A stretch of 64,000 nucleotides of DNA from Puniceicoccaceae bacterium (GTDB lineage Bacteria > Verrucomicrobiota > Verrucomicrobiia > Opitutales > Coraliomargaritaceae), in contig PBYS01000019.1 of the NCBI GenBank assembly GCA_002729725.1, positions 1 to 64,000 on the forward strand. Direction: 5' to 3'. Of this stretch, positions 47,968-57,467 are shown one piece after another. Position numbers and translations under genes: made by a program. Under the pieces are notes generated by a model, which had not been told where the DNA came from, did no database searches, and saw only the letters and a program-made list of their open reading frames with translations. Position 1 is the stretch's first letter; each line of letters starts with the position of its first letter.

Positions 47968-48786
47968 ATGTGCTCATTATGTAGTTTTATTAAATCCACC
48001 ATCGGTCGTAAGATCTTGATGGCGTTAACTGGCCTTGTGCTTGTGCTCTTTGTTATGGGGCACATGCTGGGGAATTTACAGATCTTCCTCGGTGCCGAGG
48101 TGATCAATGCGTATGCATACAAGTTGCATCACTTGTTGCCTGCGGCTGCGCTCTGGGGGATTCGTATCTTCCTGCTCGCTAGCATCGCAGTCCACATTTG
48201 GGCAGCGGTTACCTTAACTTTGGATAATCGGAAGGCACGCCCTGAAGGTTATGACAGTGACAAGGTTGTGCAGGCGAGCTACTCGTCACGCACCATGCGC
48301 ATGAGTGGTATCATCTTGCTCGCTTTTATCGTGTTTCACATTGCGCATTTCACTGTCCGCAATGTGCCTAGCATGCAATACAATGAACCGGGCGTGATCG
48401 AGCCTTCGGAAGTGCCCCTCGTGAAGCACGGCGAAGTGGTCATGAAAAACGGCCATGCGGTGATGACTTTTAATGTCAACGACATGATGGTGGCCGGCTT
48501 TAAGGTCTGGTGGGTCTCTGCTTTCTACATCATTGCAACAGGTCTACTCTGCATGCACCTCACACACGGTGTTAGCAGCATGTTTCAGAGTGTCGGGCTT
48601 CGCAATTCACTTTGGCGCAAACGCTTGGATCGCGTCGCATTGGTCTATGGCTGGGTCGTTTTTCTCGGCTTTGCCATTATTCCAATCGCTACCATGGCTG
48701 GCCTGCTCAAAAAGGATCCGACCGGTGGTTTACCAGTCGCTTCTGTTTCCGCCGCTGCCGAGATCACTGAAACACTTCACAAATAG
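47968..48786 (+). CDS. sdhC: Succinate dehydrogenase/fumarate reductase cytochrome b subunit
   Basis: 272 residues from the ATG at 47968 (MCSLCSFIKSTIGRKILMAL). About five membrane helices with candidate haem-ligand histidines in VMGHMLGNLQIF, LHHLLPAAALWGI, IAVHIWAAVTL, IVFHIAHFTV and HLTHGVSSMFQSVGL. This is the single-subunit, probably di-haem anchor type (type B, as in Wolinella FrdC and Bacteroidota/Bacillus SdhC), used with menaquinone, in line with the MenG-type methyltransferase at 62 kb. First gene of sdhCAB. Confidence 0.9.
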   Translation: MCSLCSFIKSTIGRKILMALTGLVLVLFVMGHMLGNLQIFLGAEVINAYAYKLHHLLPAAALWGIRIFLLASIAVHIWAAVTLTLDNRKARPEGYDSDKVVQASYSSRTMRMSGIILLAFIVFHIAHFTVRNVPSMQYNEPGVIEPSEVPLVKHGEVVMKNGHAVMTFNVNDMMVAGFKVWWVSAFYIIATGLLCMHLTHGVSSMFQSVGLRNSLWRKRLDRVALVYGWVVFLGFAIIPIATMAGLLKKDPTGGLPVASVSAAAEITETLHK

Positions 48787-48798
48787 GAACGCCGAACA

Positions 48799-50742
48799 AT
48801 GAATCTCGATTCCAAAATTCCCGAAGGCCCACTCGCACAGAAGTGGACGAGCCACAAGTTTAACATGAAATTGGTCAACCCGGCCAATCGACGTAAATAC
48901 AACGTGATTGTGGTGGGTTCCGGCCTAGCTGGTGGCGCTGCTGCCGCAAGCCTCGCAGAGCAAGGTTACAATGTCTCTTGCTTCTGTTATCAGGACAGTC
49001 CACGCCGCGCACACAGTATTGCGGCACAGGGCGGTATTAATGCCTCTAAGAATTATCAAAACGACGGTGACAGTGTGCATCGCCTCTTCTACGACACCGT
49101 GAAGGGCGGCGATTACCGCGCTCGCGAGGCCAACGTGTATCGTCTGGCTGAAGTGTCCTCTGATATTATCGACCAATGTGTCGCCAATGGTGTGCCTTTT
49201 GCGCGTGAATATGGTGGCTTGTTAGCGAATCGCTCTTTCGGGGGCGCGCAGGTTTCTCGCACCTTTTATGCGCGTGGCCAAACGGGGCAGCAATTGCTGC
49301 TCGGTGCGTATTCGGCGCTGAGTAAGCAGATCGGTCTCGGTAAGGTGAAAATGTATAACCGCCACGAAATGTTGGATGTGGTTAAGGTCGACGGCCATGC
49401 CAAGGGGATTATTGTTCGCAATATGGTCACGGGCGAAGTGACTCGCCATGCAGGGGATGCGGTTGTGGTCGCTACTGGTGGTTATGGCAACGTGTTCTTT
49501 CTCTCTACCAATGCGCAAGGCTGTAATGTGACGGCTGCACACCGTGCCTACCGTCGCGGTGCGGGCATGGCAAATCCTTGCTATACGCAAATTCACCCGA
49601 CTTGTATTCCTGTTCATGGCGACCAGCAATCGAAGCTGACCCTGATGTCGGAATCGCTTCGTAATGATGGTCGTGTTTGGGCGCCTAAGGATCAAGAGAC
49701 GGCTAAGAAAATTCGTGAAGGTAAGTTGAACCCGAACGATGTTGCTGAAGATGATCGCGATTATTACTTGGAACGTAAATACCCAAGCTTCGGTAACCTG
49801 GCACCACGTGACATCTCTTCGCGTGCTGCTAAAGAGGCCTGTGACGATGGTCGTGGCGTCGCGACTACCGGTCTCGGGGTCTTCCTCGACTTCCGCGATG
49901 CGATTAAGCGCGACGGCCAAAAGGCGATCGAAGAGCGCTATGGTAATCTGTTTGAAATGTATCAATGCATCACCGGCGATAACCCATATGAAACGCCTAT
50001 GATGATCTTCCCCGCGGTGCACTACACCATGGGCGGTCTTTGGGTGGATTACAATTTGCAGTCCACGATCCCTGGCATGTTTGTCGGCGGAGAGGCCAAT
50101 TTCTCCGACCACGGAGCCAATCGCCTCGGTGCTTCGGCACTGATGCAAGGCCTCGCGGATGGTTATTTCGTCTTGCCTTACACGGTGGGCAACTACCTCG
50201 GTGAACAAGGCGTGGCAGCTGCAGGTCAAGTGACGACGGATCACCCTGCATTTGCTGAGGTCGAAGCCGACGTTCAGTCGCGTATCCAGAAGTTGATGTC
50301 AATCGGTGGCACCGAATCACCACGTTCTTTCCATAAGCGCCTCGGTAACATTATGTGGGAGAAGTGCGGCATGTCCCGCACTAAGGAGAGCCTGACCGAA
50401 GCGATTGAAGAAATTCAAGCTTTGCGCAGGGAGTTCTGGTCCAACCTTAAGGTTGTGGGCGATGCGGACAGTCTCAATCCCGAGCTCGAGCGCGCCGGTC
50501 GCGTTGCCGACTTTATGGAGTTTGGCGAGATCCTTTGCCGCGACGCGCTCATGCGTGAAGAATCCTGCGGTGGCCACTTCCGCGCGGAGCACCAAACCGA
50601 TGATGGTGAGGCGATGCGCGACGATGATAAATTCGCCTTCGTGGGTGTTTGGGAGTATAAGGGCGACGACGTGCCCCCCGCATTGCACAAGGAACCGCTC
50701 GTTTACGAAAACATCAAGCTCGCGACTCGCAGCTACAAGTAA
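48799..50742 (+). CDS. sdhA: Succinate dehydrogenase/fumarate reductase flavoprotein subunit
   Basis: 647 residues, 12 bp after sdhC. FAD-binding [20 protein letters not shown] (about 35-54), the covalent-FAD region [20 protein letters not shown], the catalytic segment [29 protein letters not shown] near 440, and the C-terminal domain ending with Tyr-rich residues. It oxidises succinate or reduces fumarate at the inner face of the inner membrane. Length fits the long, type-B-like flavoproteins. Confidence 0.96.
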   Translation: MNLDSKIPEGPLAQKWTSHKFNMKLVNPANRRKYNVIVVGSGLAGGAAAASLAEQGYNVSCFCYQDSPRRAHSIAAQGGINASKNYQNDGDSVHRLFYDTVKGGDYRAREANVYRLAEVSSDIIDQCVANGVPFAREYGGLLANRSFGGAQVSRTFYARGQTGQQLLLGAYSALSKQIGLGKVKMYNRHEMLDVVKVDGHAKGIIVRNMVTGEVTRHAGDAVVVATGGYGNVFFLSTNAQGCNVTAAHRAYRRGAGMANPCYTQIHPTCIPVHGDQQSKLTLMSESLRNDGRVWAPKDQETAKKIREGKLNPNDVAEDDRDYYLERKYPSFGNLAPRDISSRAAKEACDDGRGVATTGLGVFLDFRDAIKRDGQKAIEERYGNLFEMYQCITGDNPYETPMMIFPAVHYTMGGLWVDYNLQSTIPGMFVGGEANFSDHGANRLGASALMQGLADGYFVLPYTVGNYLGEQGVAAAGQVTTDHPAFAEVEADVQSRIQKLMSIGGTESPRSFHKRLGNIMWEKCGMSRTKESLTEAIEEIQALRREFWSNLKVVGDADSLNPELERAGRVADFMEFGEILCRDALMREESCGGHFRAEHQTDDGEAMRDDDKFAFVGVWEYKGDDVPPALHKEPLVYENIKLATRSYK

Positions 50743-50760
50743 TCCAACTCAATACGCACG

Positions 50761-51534
50761 ATGGAAAAAACAATGAATCTTACAATCCGCGTTTGGCGTC
50801 AAAAGAACCGCCTGGACGTTGGTAAATTCGCCGAATACAAGCTTGCTGACATTTCTGAGGACTCTTCCTTCCTTGAGATGCTCGACATCCTTTCGGAGCA
50901 ACTTGTCGCCGATGGCCATGAGCCGGTCGCCTTTGACCATGATTGTCGCGAAGGTATTTGCGGCATGTGCTCGATGACGATTAACGGTATTCCGCATGGC
51001 CCCGAGAGTGGCACGACGGCATGTCAGTTGCACATGCGCCACTTCCACGATGGTCAGACGATCACAATTGAGCCTTGGCGTGCCAAGCCTTTCCCTGTGA
51101 TTAAAGACCTCGTGGTCGATCGCACACCATTGGATAAGATTATCCAATCCGGCGGCTTCATTACTGCGCGTGCCGGCAGTGCCGTCGACGCGAATGCGAT
51201 GCCGATCGCGAAGGGGATCGCCGACTACGCGATGGACGCCGCTGCATGTATTGGTTGTGGTGCCTGTGTGGCCGCATGTCCCAATGCATCTGCGATGCTC
51301 TTTACCAGTGCCAAGGTCGCTCACATGAACAGCTTGCCGCAAGGTAAGGCTGAGAAGGATCGCCGCACTTTGGCGATGGTCACGACTATGGACGGCGAAG
51401 GTTTTGGTGGTTGTACCAACATCGGAGAGTGCGAAGCTGCGTGTCCGAAGAGCATCCCGCTTGATATGATTGCGCATTTAAATCGCGATTATGCGACCGC
51501 TCAATTTAAGAACTTTTTCAAGCCTGTAGCTTAG
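50761..51534 (+). CDS. sdhB: Succinate dehydrogenase/fumarate reductase iron-sulfur subunit
   Basis: 257 residues, 18 bp after sdhA; a second ATG at 50773 is an equally possible start. 2Fe-2S ligands in [14 protein letters not shown] and later TTACQLH; 4Fe-4S/3Fe-4S clusters in [16 protein letters not shown] and [16 protein letters not shown]. It transfers electrons from the flavin to the menaquinone-side cytochrome b. Followed by a strong terminator. Confidence 0.96.
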   Translation: MEKTMNLTIRVWRQKNRLDVGKFAEYKLADISEDSSFLEMLDILSEQLVADGHEPVAFDHDCREGICGMCSMTINGIPHGPESGTTACQLHMRHFHDGQTITIEPWRAKPFPVIKDLVVDRTPLDKIIQSGGFITARAGSAVDANAMPIAKGIADYAMDAAACIGCGACVAACPNASAMLFTSAKVAHMNSLPQGKAEKDRRTLAMVTTMDGEGFGGCTNIGECEAACPKSIPLDMIAHLNRDYATAQFKNFFKPVA

Positions 51535-51558
51535 TTGGTACATAATTGATTATTTATT

Positions 51559-51595
51559 AGCGTGCTTCCCATTGATGGGAAGCACGCTTTTTTAT
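51559..51595 (+). terminator. Intrinsic terminator after sdhB
   Basis: A perfect 13-bp stem AGCGTGCTTCCCA / TGGGAAGCACGCT closes a TTGA loop and is followed by a T-run. It ends the sdhCAB operon. Confidence 0.92.
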
Positions 51596-51773
51596 TATCT
51601 AGGAGGTAGCGGTTGCTTGTTCTTGGTTAAAACAGAGCTAATGTCGAAAATTTCATACATTTGACTCGATTTAGTACTAACCTGTGCTAGGGTATTTAGT
51701 TCATCTTCTTATTTAGATGTGCGGACGCCATCCGTTCGCTTCGAAAAATAAACTAACTACACAAACAGAACAT

Positions 51774-53390
51774 ATGAATATCATGAAAAAGTTCCTTGGA
51801 GCTTCTGCACTTGCAGGATTCATTGTCTTGGCCGCATCTCAGCTTTCAGCTCAGAGAATCGTGGACGAAGGCAAGAATTTCACAGTGTCAGACTCCCCTG
51901 AAACCACCGTTTTCAATCTGAAGACGCCCTCTGACAATCGTCACATTCACGAGTATAATAACCCTAAGCCAGCCAAGGCAGCCCCTGCACCCGCAGCGGC
52001 GCCTGCTTCTATGGATGACTGCGCACCTGGCACAGTTACAGATTATGTAGATAAGCACCTCGTTCGCCTTGAAAAGTCCGCTCCCGATATGGTGGCGATC
52101 AACACTCCTTATAACTACGACTACACAGTTGTTGCTAAGGACAAGGTAAAGAAGGTAGTTGTTGAAGAGCAAATCCCAGCTGGCACAGTATATGTTTCCA
52201 GCACACCTGAAGCCGAAGTGAATGGCAGCAGCGTTACATGGACACTCTACAATGTTGAGAGTGGTTCTCGCACTCCTCTGCAGTTGACTGTAAAGCCAAC
52301 TCAAGTTGCTGACCTTAGCAACTGCGCAACGATCGTTGCTTACCCGGAAGCTTGCACAACGACACAAGTGGGCGCTCCTGAGCTCGCAATTGTTAAGACT
52401 ACACCAAACGAGCAAGTTCTTCTCGGTGCAGGTGTACCTTGGAACATCACAGTAACCAATGTTGGTAACTTCTGCGCTTACGATGTTGTGCTTACAGACA
52501 CATTGCCTGCTGGCGTTTCTCATGACAGCGGTAACAGCACACTCACAACTAACCTTGGCACATTGGCTCCAGGTGAAAGCCGTGACGTCACAGTGAACAC
52601 AACTGCTACAGCAACTGGTGAGCACTGCAACACAGCGGTGGCTTCTTCCTCGAATGCTGGTTCCGTTGAAGACGACGCATGTGTCGTCGTCGTTGAAGCT
52701 GGTATCGACGTTGTTAAGGAAGGCACACCAATGCAATTCGTTGGTAAGAAGGCTTCCTACACAATCACAGCCACCAACACTGGTGACGTGCCTCTTGCAG
52801 ACGTAGTTGTTGTGGACACATTTCCTGCACAAAACAAACTGCTTTCTGCTCCTGGTGCACAAATCAATGGCAACACAGCTACATGGACCACAAGCCTCGG
52901 TGCTGGTGAGTCTAAGAGCTTCGACGTTACAGTTCTCGGTCTACAAGAAGGCACTTACTGCAACCAAGTTAGCGCTGCATCGGCTGAATACGGCCTCAGC
53001 GGAAACGACGACGCTTGCACCGAATGGCGCGGCTACCCAGCCTTGCTGATCGAAGTGATCGACACCGAGGATCCACTCCTCGTAGGTGAGCAAACTACAT
53101 ACGTGATCCAGATCACTAACCAAGGAACCGCACAAGACACCAACGTCGGCCTCGAAGTTCAACTTCCAAGCCAACTGAAGGTTCTCTCTGCTGCTGGTGA
53201 CACTCAAGGTTCGATCTCTGGCAACAACGTCAGCTTCGCTCCTTACGGTGTATTGAAGGCTAAGCAAATCATCGAGTTCCGCGTTGTCGCACAAGCTGTC
53301 GCCGAAGGTGATGCACGCTTCCGCGCACAAATGAGCTCGGATCTTCTTAAGACTCCAGTTCCTGAAGAAGAAGCGACTCAAGTATATTAA
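51774..53390 (+). CDS. Cysteine-bearing DUF11 envelope protein (OmcB-like)
   Basis: 538 residues from the ATG at 51774 (a second start at 51783 is possible). A signal peptide (MKKFLGASALAGFIVLAASQ, cleavage near LSA-QR) is followed by an Ala/Pro linker (about 60-80) and four DUF11-type beta-sandwich repeats (about 100-190, 195-310, 315-430, 435-530). Eight cysteines lie at repeat ends: SNCATIVAYPEAC, GEHCNTAVASS with EDDAC, GTYCNQVSAA with NDDAC, plus DDCAPG and NFCAYDV; the fourth repeat has none. DUF11 is the repeat also present in the chlamydial cysteine-rich protein OmcB. Codon use is strongly biased (many GCA, ACA, GTT, AAC), suggesting high expression. Bounded by terminators on both sides. 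A TTGACT at 51661 may be part of its promoter. Candidate abundant, disulfide-linked envelope protein. Confidence 0.75.
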   Translation: MNIMKKFLGASALAGFIVLAASQLSAQRIVDEGKNFTVSDSPETTVFNLKTPSDNRHIHEYNNPKPAKAAPAPAAAPASMDDCAPGTVTDYVDKHLVRLEKSAPDMVAINTPYNYDYTVVAKDKVKKVVVEEQIPAGTVYVSSTPEAEVNGSSVTWTLYNVESGSRTPLQLTVKPTQVADLSNCATIVAYPEACTTTQVGAPELAIVKTTPNEQVLLGAGVPWNITVTNVGNFCAYDVVLTDTLPAGVSHDSGNSTLTTNLGTLAPGESRDVTVNTTATATGEHCNTAVASSSNAGSVEDDACVVVVEAGIDVVKEGTPMQFVGKKASYTITATNTGDVPLADVVVVDTFPAQNKLLSAPGAQINGNTATWTTSLGAGESKSFDVTVLGLQEGTYCNQVSAASAEYGLSGNDDACTEWRGYPALLIEVIDTEDPLLVGEQTTYVIQITNQGTAQDTNVGLEVQLPSQLKVLSAAGDTQGSISGNNVSFAPYGVLKAKQIIEFRVVAQAVAEGDARFRAQMSSDLLKTPVPEEEATQVY

Positions 53391-53414
53391 TACTTGATTC
53401 TTCCGAATCTTTCA

Positions 53415-53448
53415 GAGGCGTCCGCGAAAGCGGACGCCTCTTTTTTTT
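53415..53448 (+). terminator. Intrinsic terminator after the DUF11 gene
   Basis: A perfect 11-bp GC-rich stem GAGGCGTCCGC / GCGGACGCCTC with GAAA tetraloop is followed by eight T. It lies 25 bp after the stop codon. Confidence 0.93.
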
Positions 53449-53464
53449 GTAGCTATTGCCGATG

Positions 53465-53580
53465 CCTCGGTTCTCTGAACCGGGGGAACGCCGTGCCGAG
53501 CTGGCCGCCCTCCAAACTTTTGAGGCAGCAGTCGTGCGTGCCTTGCACCCTCCGTAGCCTCGGCTCTCTGGACGGGGGGA
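53465..53580. repeat. REP-like hairpin repeats, family A, copies 5-6 (diverged)
   Basis: Two hairpins of the family-A type at 53465-53485 (stem CCTCGGTTC / GAACCGGGG) and 53558-53578 (CCTCGGCTC / GGACGGGGG), about 93 bp apart. The connecting tail keeps the CCAAA...TTTTGAGG core but is shortened and altered. They sit between convergent genes and between two terminators. Confidence 0.72.
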
Positions 53581-53593
53581 GTGTGACGGCTCC

Positions 53594-53628
53594 AAAAAAA
53601 AGAGCTTGAGGCGATGGCCCCAAGCTCT
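53594..53628 (-). terminator. Intrinsic terminator for the 1,153-residue protein gene
   Basis: On the minus strand the stem AGAGCTTG / CAAGCTCT (with an imperfect inner GGC/GCC extension) is followed by a run of eight T, about 29 bp after the stop codon at 53657. Confidence 0.85.
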
Positions 53629-53656
53629 GGATGAAAAACGATTCTGTCTCGCTGAT

Positions 53657-56600
53657 TTACTTCTCGATCGGCTGGCGGCCTAGTGTGCCGACTAGTGTTT
53701 CGAGGTATTTCTTAGAACTGACCTTATCCAGCTCTTCCTTGGCAGCGGTCAGGCGCGACTCGATATTGAGGCGTTTAGCCACTCCGGAATGTGATTCACG
53801 CTGTAGGAAGTTTTGCAGATACTGCACATTGTTCTTCCACATCGCGATATCGTGTGATTGCTGGCTTTGTAGGCGCTCGGCATACCAATCGCTGGCAAGC
53901 ATTGACTCGCGGGTGAAGAGCTCGCGCACCTTAGCAGAATCGAGACCTTCGCCCTCGTAGTGGCCGTCCTTCATGATGTGGAGTAGGGCCTTGAGCGGTG
54001 GGCAGGCATCCTCAATGGAGCCGTCGGCGAAGTAGTTTTCGGCGGCTTGCTTGTGTGCCGCGATGATGGTCTCCATGCCTTCGACGAAGGTATCCATATC
54101 TTGCAGCTCAGGCTTGAGCATTTGCTCGTCCAATACCGAGGTCGGGTTGTTGAAGACACGACCGAAGAAGATACGCACGAATTTTGCAGTGATCCGGTAG
54201 CCGATGCGGCTTGCGAGCACTTTTTTACCATTGTGCTCGAAGTCTTCCACCTTCTCTAGGTAGCCGTGATCCAGCATCCATTTTGGATCGGTCTCTTGAT
54301 CCTTCAGGCGGCACCAGATTTCGGGCACCAGTAGGCTGATGTCGTGATCCACCCGGAAGTTGGGGCCGACATAGCCAGCGGCTGTGATGAAGACCGGCTG
54401 ATCGGTCGCGAGGTAAGAAACCAGCGCGTTGTTCATGTCGTAGATCGGAGGCAAGGCGTTGAAGGGACCCTTGGTGAGCGCGCCTTCGGAGCCGGCACCT
54501 GTAGTGGAGGGCGACTTGCCAGTGATACTTGCGATATACTCCATGAACAGCTCTGGCAGCTCCATGTGGTGGATGGGGCTGAATACGCAGAGTGGCTTCA
54601 CGCCTGCGTCTGGCTCGGCTGGATTGTTGCGACGCCCTGGTAGGATCGAAGTGACCGGACGCAGGAGTGCGGACTGTGAATCCTGGCGGCGGAAGAGGCG
54701 TGAGCTCATTTCAGCCAGATAGACGGCACGTGGGTCTTTTAAGTCGGGACGGACTTGCAAGTAGCGCGGATTCTTAGTGGGGCTGCCATCGACGATGCGT
54801 GGGTAGGCATTGGTCGAGTAGTAGTCCGGTGAGTTGCCGTAGCTGAAGTCGAGCACCATATCGCGCATGGGCTCCGTGTATTGGCCGAAGCGGATGGCAT
54901 CTTCTGTCTCGTTCTTGGCAAATTCGCGATCCAGTGGCTCGTAGTTACTCAGGAAGCTGCCGAAGGAGCTCAGGTCTTGTTCCGCGCCCTTATCGTAGCC
55001 GCGAATGATGGCGTCGTCGGGGCGTTGGAAGAAGCGGTATTCGCAGTTATGTACGAATTTAGCTGAAGGCAGCGACCAACCCGGAGGTAGGCTGCTCAAT
55101 TGCGAGCTTGGCGCCACCACTGATGCGGTGATGTCGTCTTCCAGCGAGATCTTGGCTGCGGGAATGAAGTCCTTGCGCAAACCAAAGGTGCGCCAAGATC
55201 CGTTCTCGGTGTAGCCGATGCGCAGGTATTGCGTGAGCATTTGCTGTTCGCGATAGCGCAGAATGTTACCCGACTCTCCGTTGATTAGATCGACGCTGAA
55301 ACGCTTGCGCCAATCGCTTCCCCAGTCTTCCTTGTAGAAGCGCTTGATGATGAGTACCAGCTCTTTGACCTGCTGTGGGATCGATTTGAGCCAAGTATTG
55401 AATTCTTCGGTATATTCAGATTTGGAAGGAGTCAGTAGCTTGATGACTGAACCGAGCGAGCGCTCATTACTGAGTAGTGGGCGTCCCTTTGTTTTGTTCT
55501 TGGATTCATCCAAGAAGCGCTGACCATATTCTTTGTTTATGATCTCTTCCGCGAGGTCGAAGTCACCTTCAAAGTCGCGCACAAACACGGGGCCGGAAAT
55601 AATTGCGTCCGTGATGGGCTTGGAAATTTCGGATTTACCTCCACCGGATACGGTGCAGGGCTTGTGACATACGCGGCTCTCTGCGGTGTAGCCTACCAGA
55701 CGCCAGCGGCGACCTTCGGCGGGCTTCATCATTTCGACCTTGTAGCCAGAAGGCAGCACGTAGGTGTTACCCGGCAGTAGTTTAATCTCTTGGGGCTCAC
55801 CTTCTTTGGACCAGCTGATGCGCTGCGAGTTGAGCTCAATGCGGGCATCTTCGGGGATGTAGATGATATTTTTGAAGGTCTTATCGATCGCATAGCCTTG
55901 AGGCTTGATATCGATACGATCGCTGTAGCGTGCTGCCACACCATCGAAAGTTTGATCGACGACCGGATAGTATTGGCTGAGTTGGAAGTCTTCGCCCAGG
56001 TCGTAGCCTGTAAAGGCGAGTGTGCCCCCGGCGTGTTCTTCTTCCGCCAGACCGTTCAAGTTTGCGGAGTAACCGATCTGCGTTTTGACCTCCTTCTTGC
56101 AATAACCGAAGTAGTTGTCGGCGATGGCCGTAACCACCACACCGCGCTCGTCGCGGCAAGTGATCTTAAAGGCGCCGCCATCGTTATACAGCTCGTCTTC
56201 CTGCTCCCAGCACATGCCATCGCGAATTTGGCGTTCGGTGGCATCTTTGATGTTGGGCAGGCCCAGCTCCTTCTTGGTGGTGCCCATCAGATGTGGCGCG
56301 AGGATCACGCAACCGCTGTGGCCCGTCCAGTGTGCAGGGTCGAGGGCCGCGTCGTTGTCGGCGATGAATGGGTCGCCAGCATTGCCGAAGATCGATTCTA
56401 CGAAATCCAGGTTGCAGACCAAGTTGCCCGGTGCGAAAAAGCGCACTTCCATAGTCTTTTCTTGGCTGAAGCCATCGACTTCAGGAACCACGACAGGGCG
56501 TAGTAGTAAAGAGACCCATGCGCGCGCTTTTTCTTCTTGGTTGGCGAGGAAAGGTAATGTCTGTAGTGATTCAGGCGCTCCTTTGAGTGCTTTGGCAAAG

Positions 56601-57118
56601 AGACGTGCCGCGGCTAGTTTAGGAACCGCTTTTTTATCGTTGGGAATTGGGAGTCCCCCTTCGGTGACATGGAACACCCCCTTCGTGGTGCGGCGATCGC
56701 TCTTGGGGTTGTGTAGCACTCCTTGTTGGATGCGGTAAGAATCGATGATCTCGGAAGAGAAGTGGTCGCCCTTCGCTGGAAGCGATAGCGTGCGAGCCAC
56801 TCCATGACGGTCTAGGATCAAAGTGTTGTTAGGCAGATGTGGCATCTCGCTCAGGTCGAGATCGCTGAAGTATTCTGCCAGAAAACCTTGCACCCGCTGG
56901 TCGCAGGGAGGCAAGTAGTCGGCGAGTAGTCGGGATTTTTCTTGATAGCTAGCCAGCAGTGACTTGCTCAAGCTGCTGAAGCGAGAATCGCTAACGTCCT
57001 CGAAGGTCGGTTGACCGATTGAGGTTAGTTTTAAATTCACATATTCGAGGAGCGATTGCTCATCCTGGGCGTAAGCCGCAGTGTTTGGGTCGAGTCCGAG
57101 CTGTGTGGTGAAGTCCAT
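53657..57118 (-). CDS. Large conserved-looking protein, possible PPi-type PEP carboxykinase
   Basis: 1,153 residues, soluble, no signal peptide, no transmembrane helix, no simple repeats. Its size and one block (YFGYCKKEVKTQIGYSANL, then EEEHAGGTLAFTGYDLG, about 335-375) recall the diphosphate-dependent PEP carboxykinases of Entamoeba and Propionibacterium, which are about 1,130-1,150 residues long and only distantly related to GTP-PEPCK. This is recollection, not an alignment. That enzyme interconverts oxaloacetate + PPi and PEP + phosphate + CO2. Other noticeable segments are HSGCVILAPHLMGTTKKELG (about 270-289), GSGYDK-like RGYDKGAEQDLSSFGSF and ITAAGYVGPNFRVDHDISL. The gene has its own terminator and stands near sdhCAB, a C4-acid context. 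If the assignment is wrong, the protein is of unknown function. Confidence 0.5.
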   Translation of the reverse strand: MDFTTQLGLDPNTAAYAQDEQSLLEYVNLKLTSIGQPTFEDVSDSRFSSLSKSLLASYQEKSRLLADYLPPCDQRVQGFLAEYFSDLDLSEMPHLPNNTLILDRHGVARTLSLPAKGDHFSSEIIDSYRIQQGVLHNPKSDRRTTKGVFHVTEGGLPIPNDKKAVPKLAAARLFAKALKGAPESLQTLPFLANQEEKARAWVSLLLRPVVVPEVDGFSQEKTMEVRFFAPGNLVCNLDFVESIFGNAGDPFIADNDAALDPAHWTGHSGCVILAPHLMGTTKKELGLPNIKDATERQIRDGMCWEQEDELYNDGGAFKITCRDERGVVVTAIADNYFGYCKKEVKTQIGYSANLNGLAEEEHAGGTLAFTGYDLGEDFQLSQYYPVVDQTFDGVAARYSDRIDIKPQGYAIDKTFKNIIYIPEDARIELNSQRISWSKEGEPQEIKLLPGNTYVLPSGYKVEMMKPAEGRRWRLVGYTAESRVCHKPCTVSGGGKSEISKPITDAIISGPVFVRDFEGDFDLAEEIINKEYGQRFLDESKNKTKGRPLLSNERSLGSVIKLLTPSKSEYTEEFNTWLKSIPQQVKELVLIIKRFYKEDWGSDWRKRFSVDLINGESGNILRYREQQMLTQYLRIGYTENGSWRTFGLRKDFIPAAKISLEDDITASVVAPSSQLSSLPPGWSLPSAKFVHNCEYRFFQRPDDAIIRGYDKGAEQDLSSFGSFLSNYEPLDREFAKNETEDAIRFGQYTEPMRDMVLDFSYGNSPDYYSTNAYPRIVDGSPTKNPRYLQVRPDLKDPRAVYLAEMSSRLFRRQDSQSALLRPVTSILPGRRNNPAEPDAGVKPLCVFSPIHHMELPELFMEYIASITGKSPSTTGAGSEGALTKGPFNALPPIYDMNNALVSYLATDQPVFITAAGYVGPNFRVDHDISLLVPEIWCRLKDQETDPKWMLDHGYLEKVEDFEHNGKKVLASRIGYRITAKFVRIFFGRVFNNPTSVLDEQMLKPELQDMDTFVEGMETIIAAHKQAAENYFADGSIEDACPPLKALLHIMKDGHYEGEGLDSAKVRELFTRESMLASDWYAERLQSQQSHDIAMWKNNVQYLQNFLQRESHSGVAKRLNIESRLTAAKEELDKVSSKKYLETLVGTLGRQPIEK

Positions 57119-57467
57119 TGTATTGGTTTTTATTTTCAGTTGGAAGATTCGGGCTTTGTCTATGAGGCAACACTCGTGCCTATTCTTGTGTATTTATTTA
57201 TTTTAAGTAATGGCAAGTGCAACCGTGATGTTGCTTCCTTTCTTTAATGGTAGGATGGTTAATGATAAGCTTTGCTAATATTTGATTTGGGGTGCTATTA
57301 GCTTCTTTCGGCGGTGTTTTGAGTGGTGAGTATACGCTTTGAGCCAGCACTCTGTAGTTTTCCAAGACTTATAATAATGAGGAGAGTCTTATTTATTCAA
57401 CTGTCAACTGTGGCGTGGTCTGTTGTCTGCGAGCTGGATGCTTACGGTGGAGTGAAAATATCTGTCT
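57119..57467. other. 349-bp divergent gap; no gene seen
   Basis: It separates the 1,153-residue protein gene (minus) from the exported-protein gene (plus). It is AT-rich at 57180-57300 and probably holds both promoters. Short open frames here have no recognisable features. Confidence 0.45.

Noticed and set aside
49222-50244. 340-codon open frame on the minus strand opposite sdhA
   Set aside because: It mirrors the strongly conserved sdhA frame and has no family features; codon bias avoiding reverse-strand stops explains it. The same applies to the frames opposite sdhB (50749-51477) and the DUF11 gene (51888-52862).
55790-56738. Long plus-strand frames opposite the 1,153-residue protein gene
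   Set aside because: No signal, motif or ribosome site; the minus-strand frame is far longer, continuous and has its own terminator.
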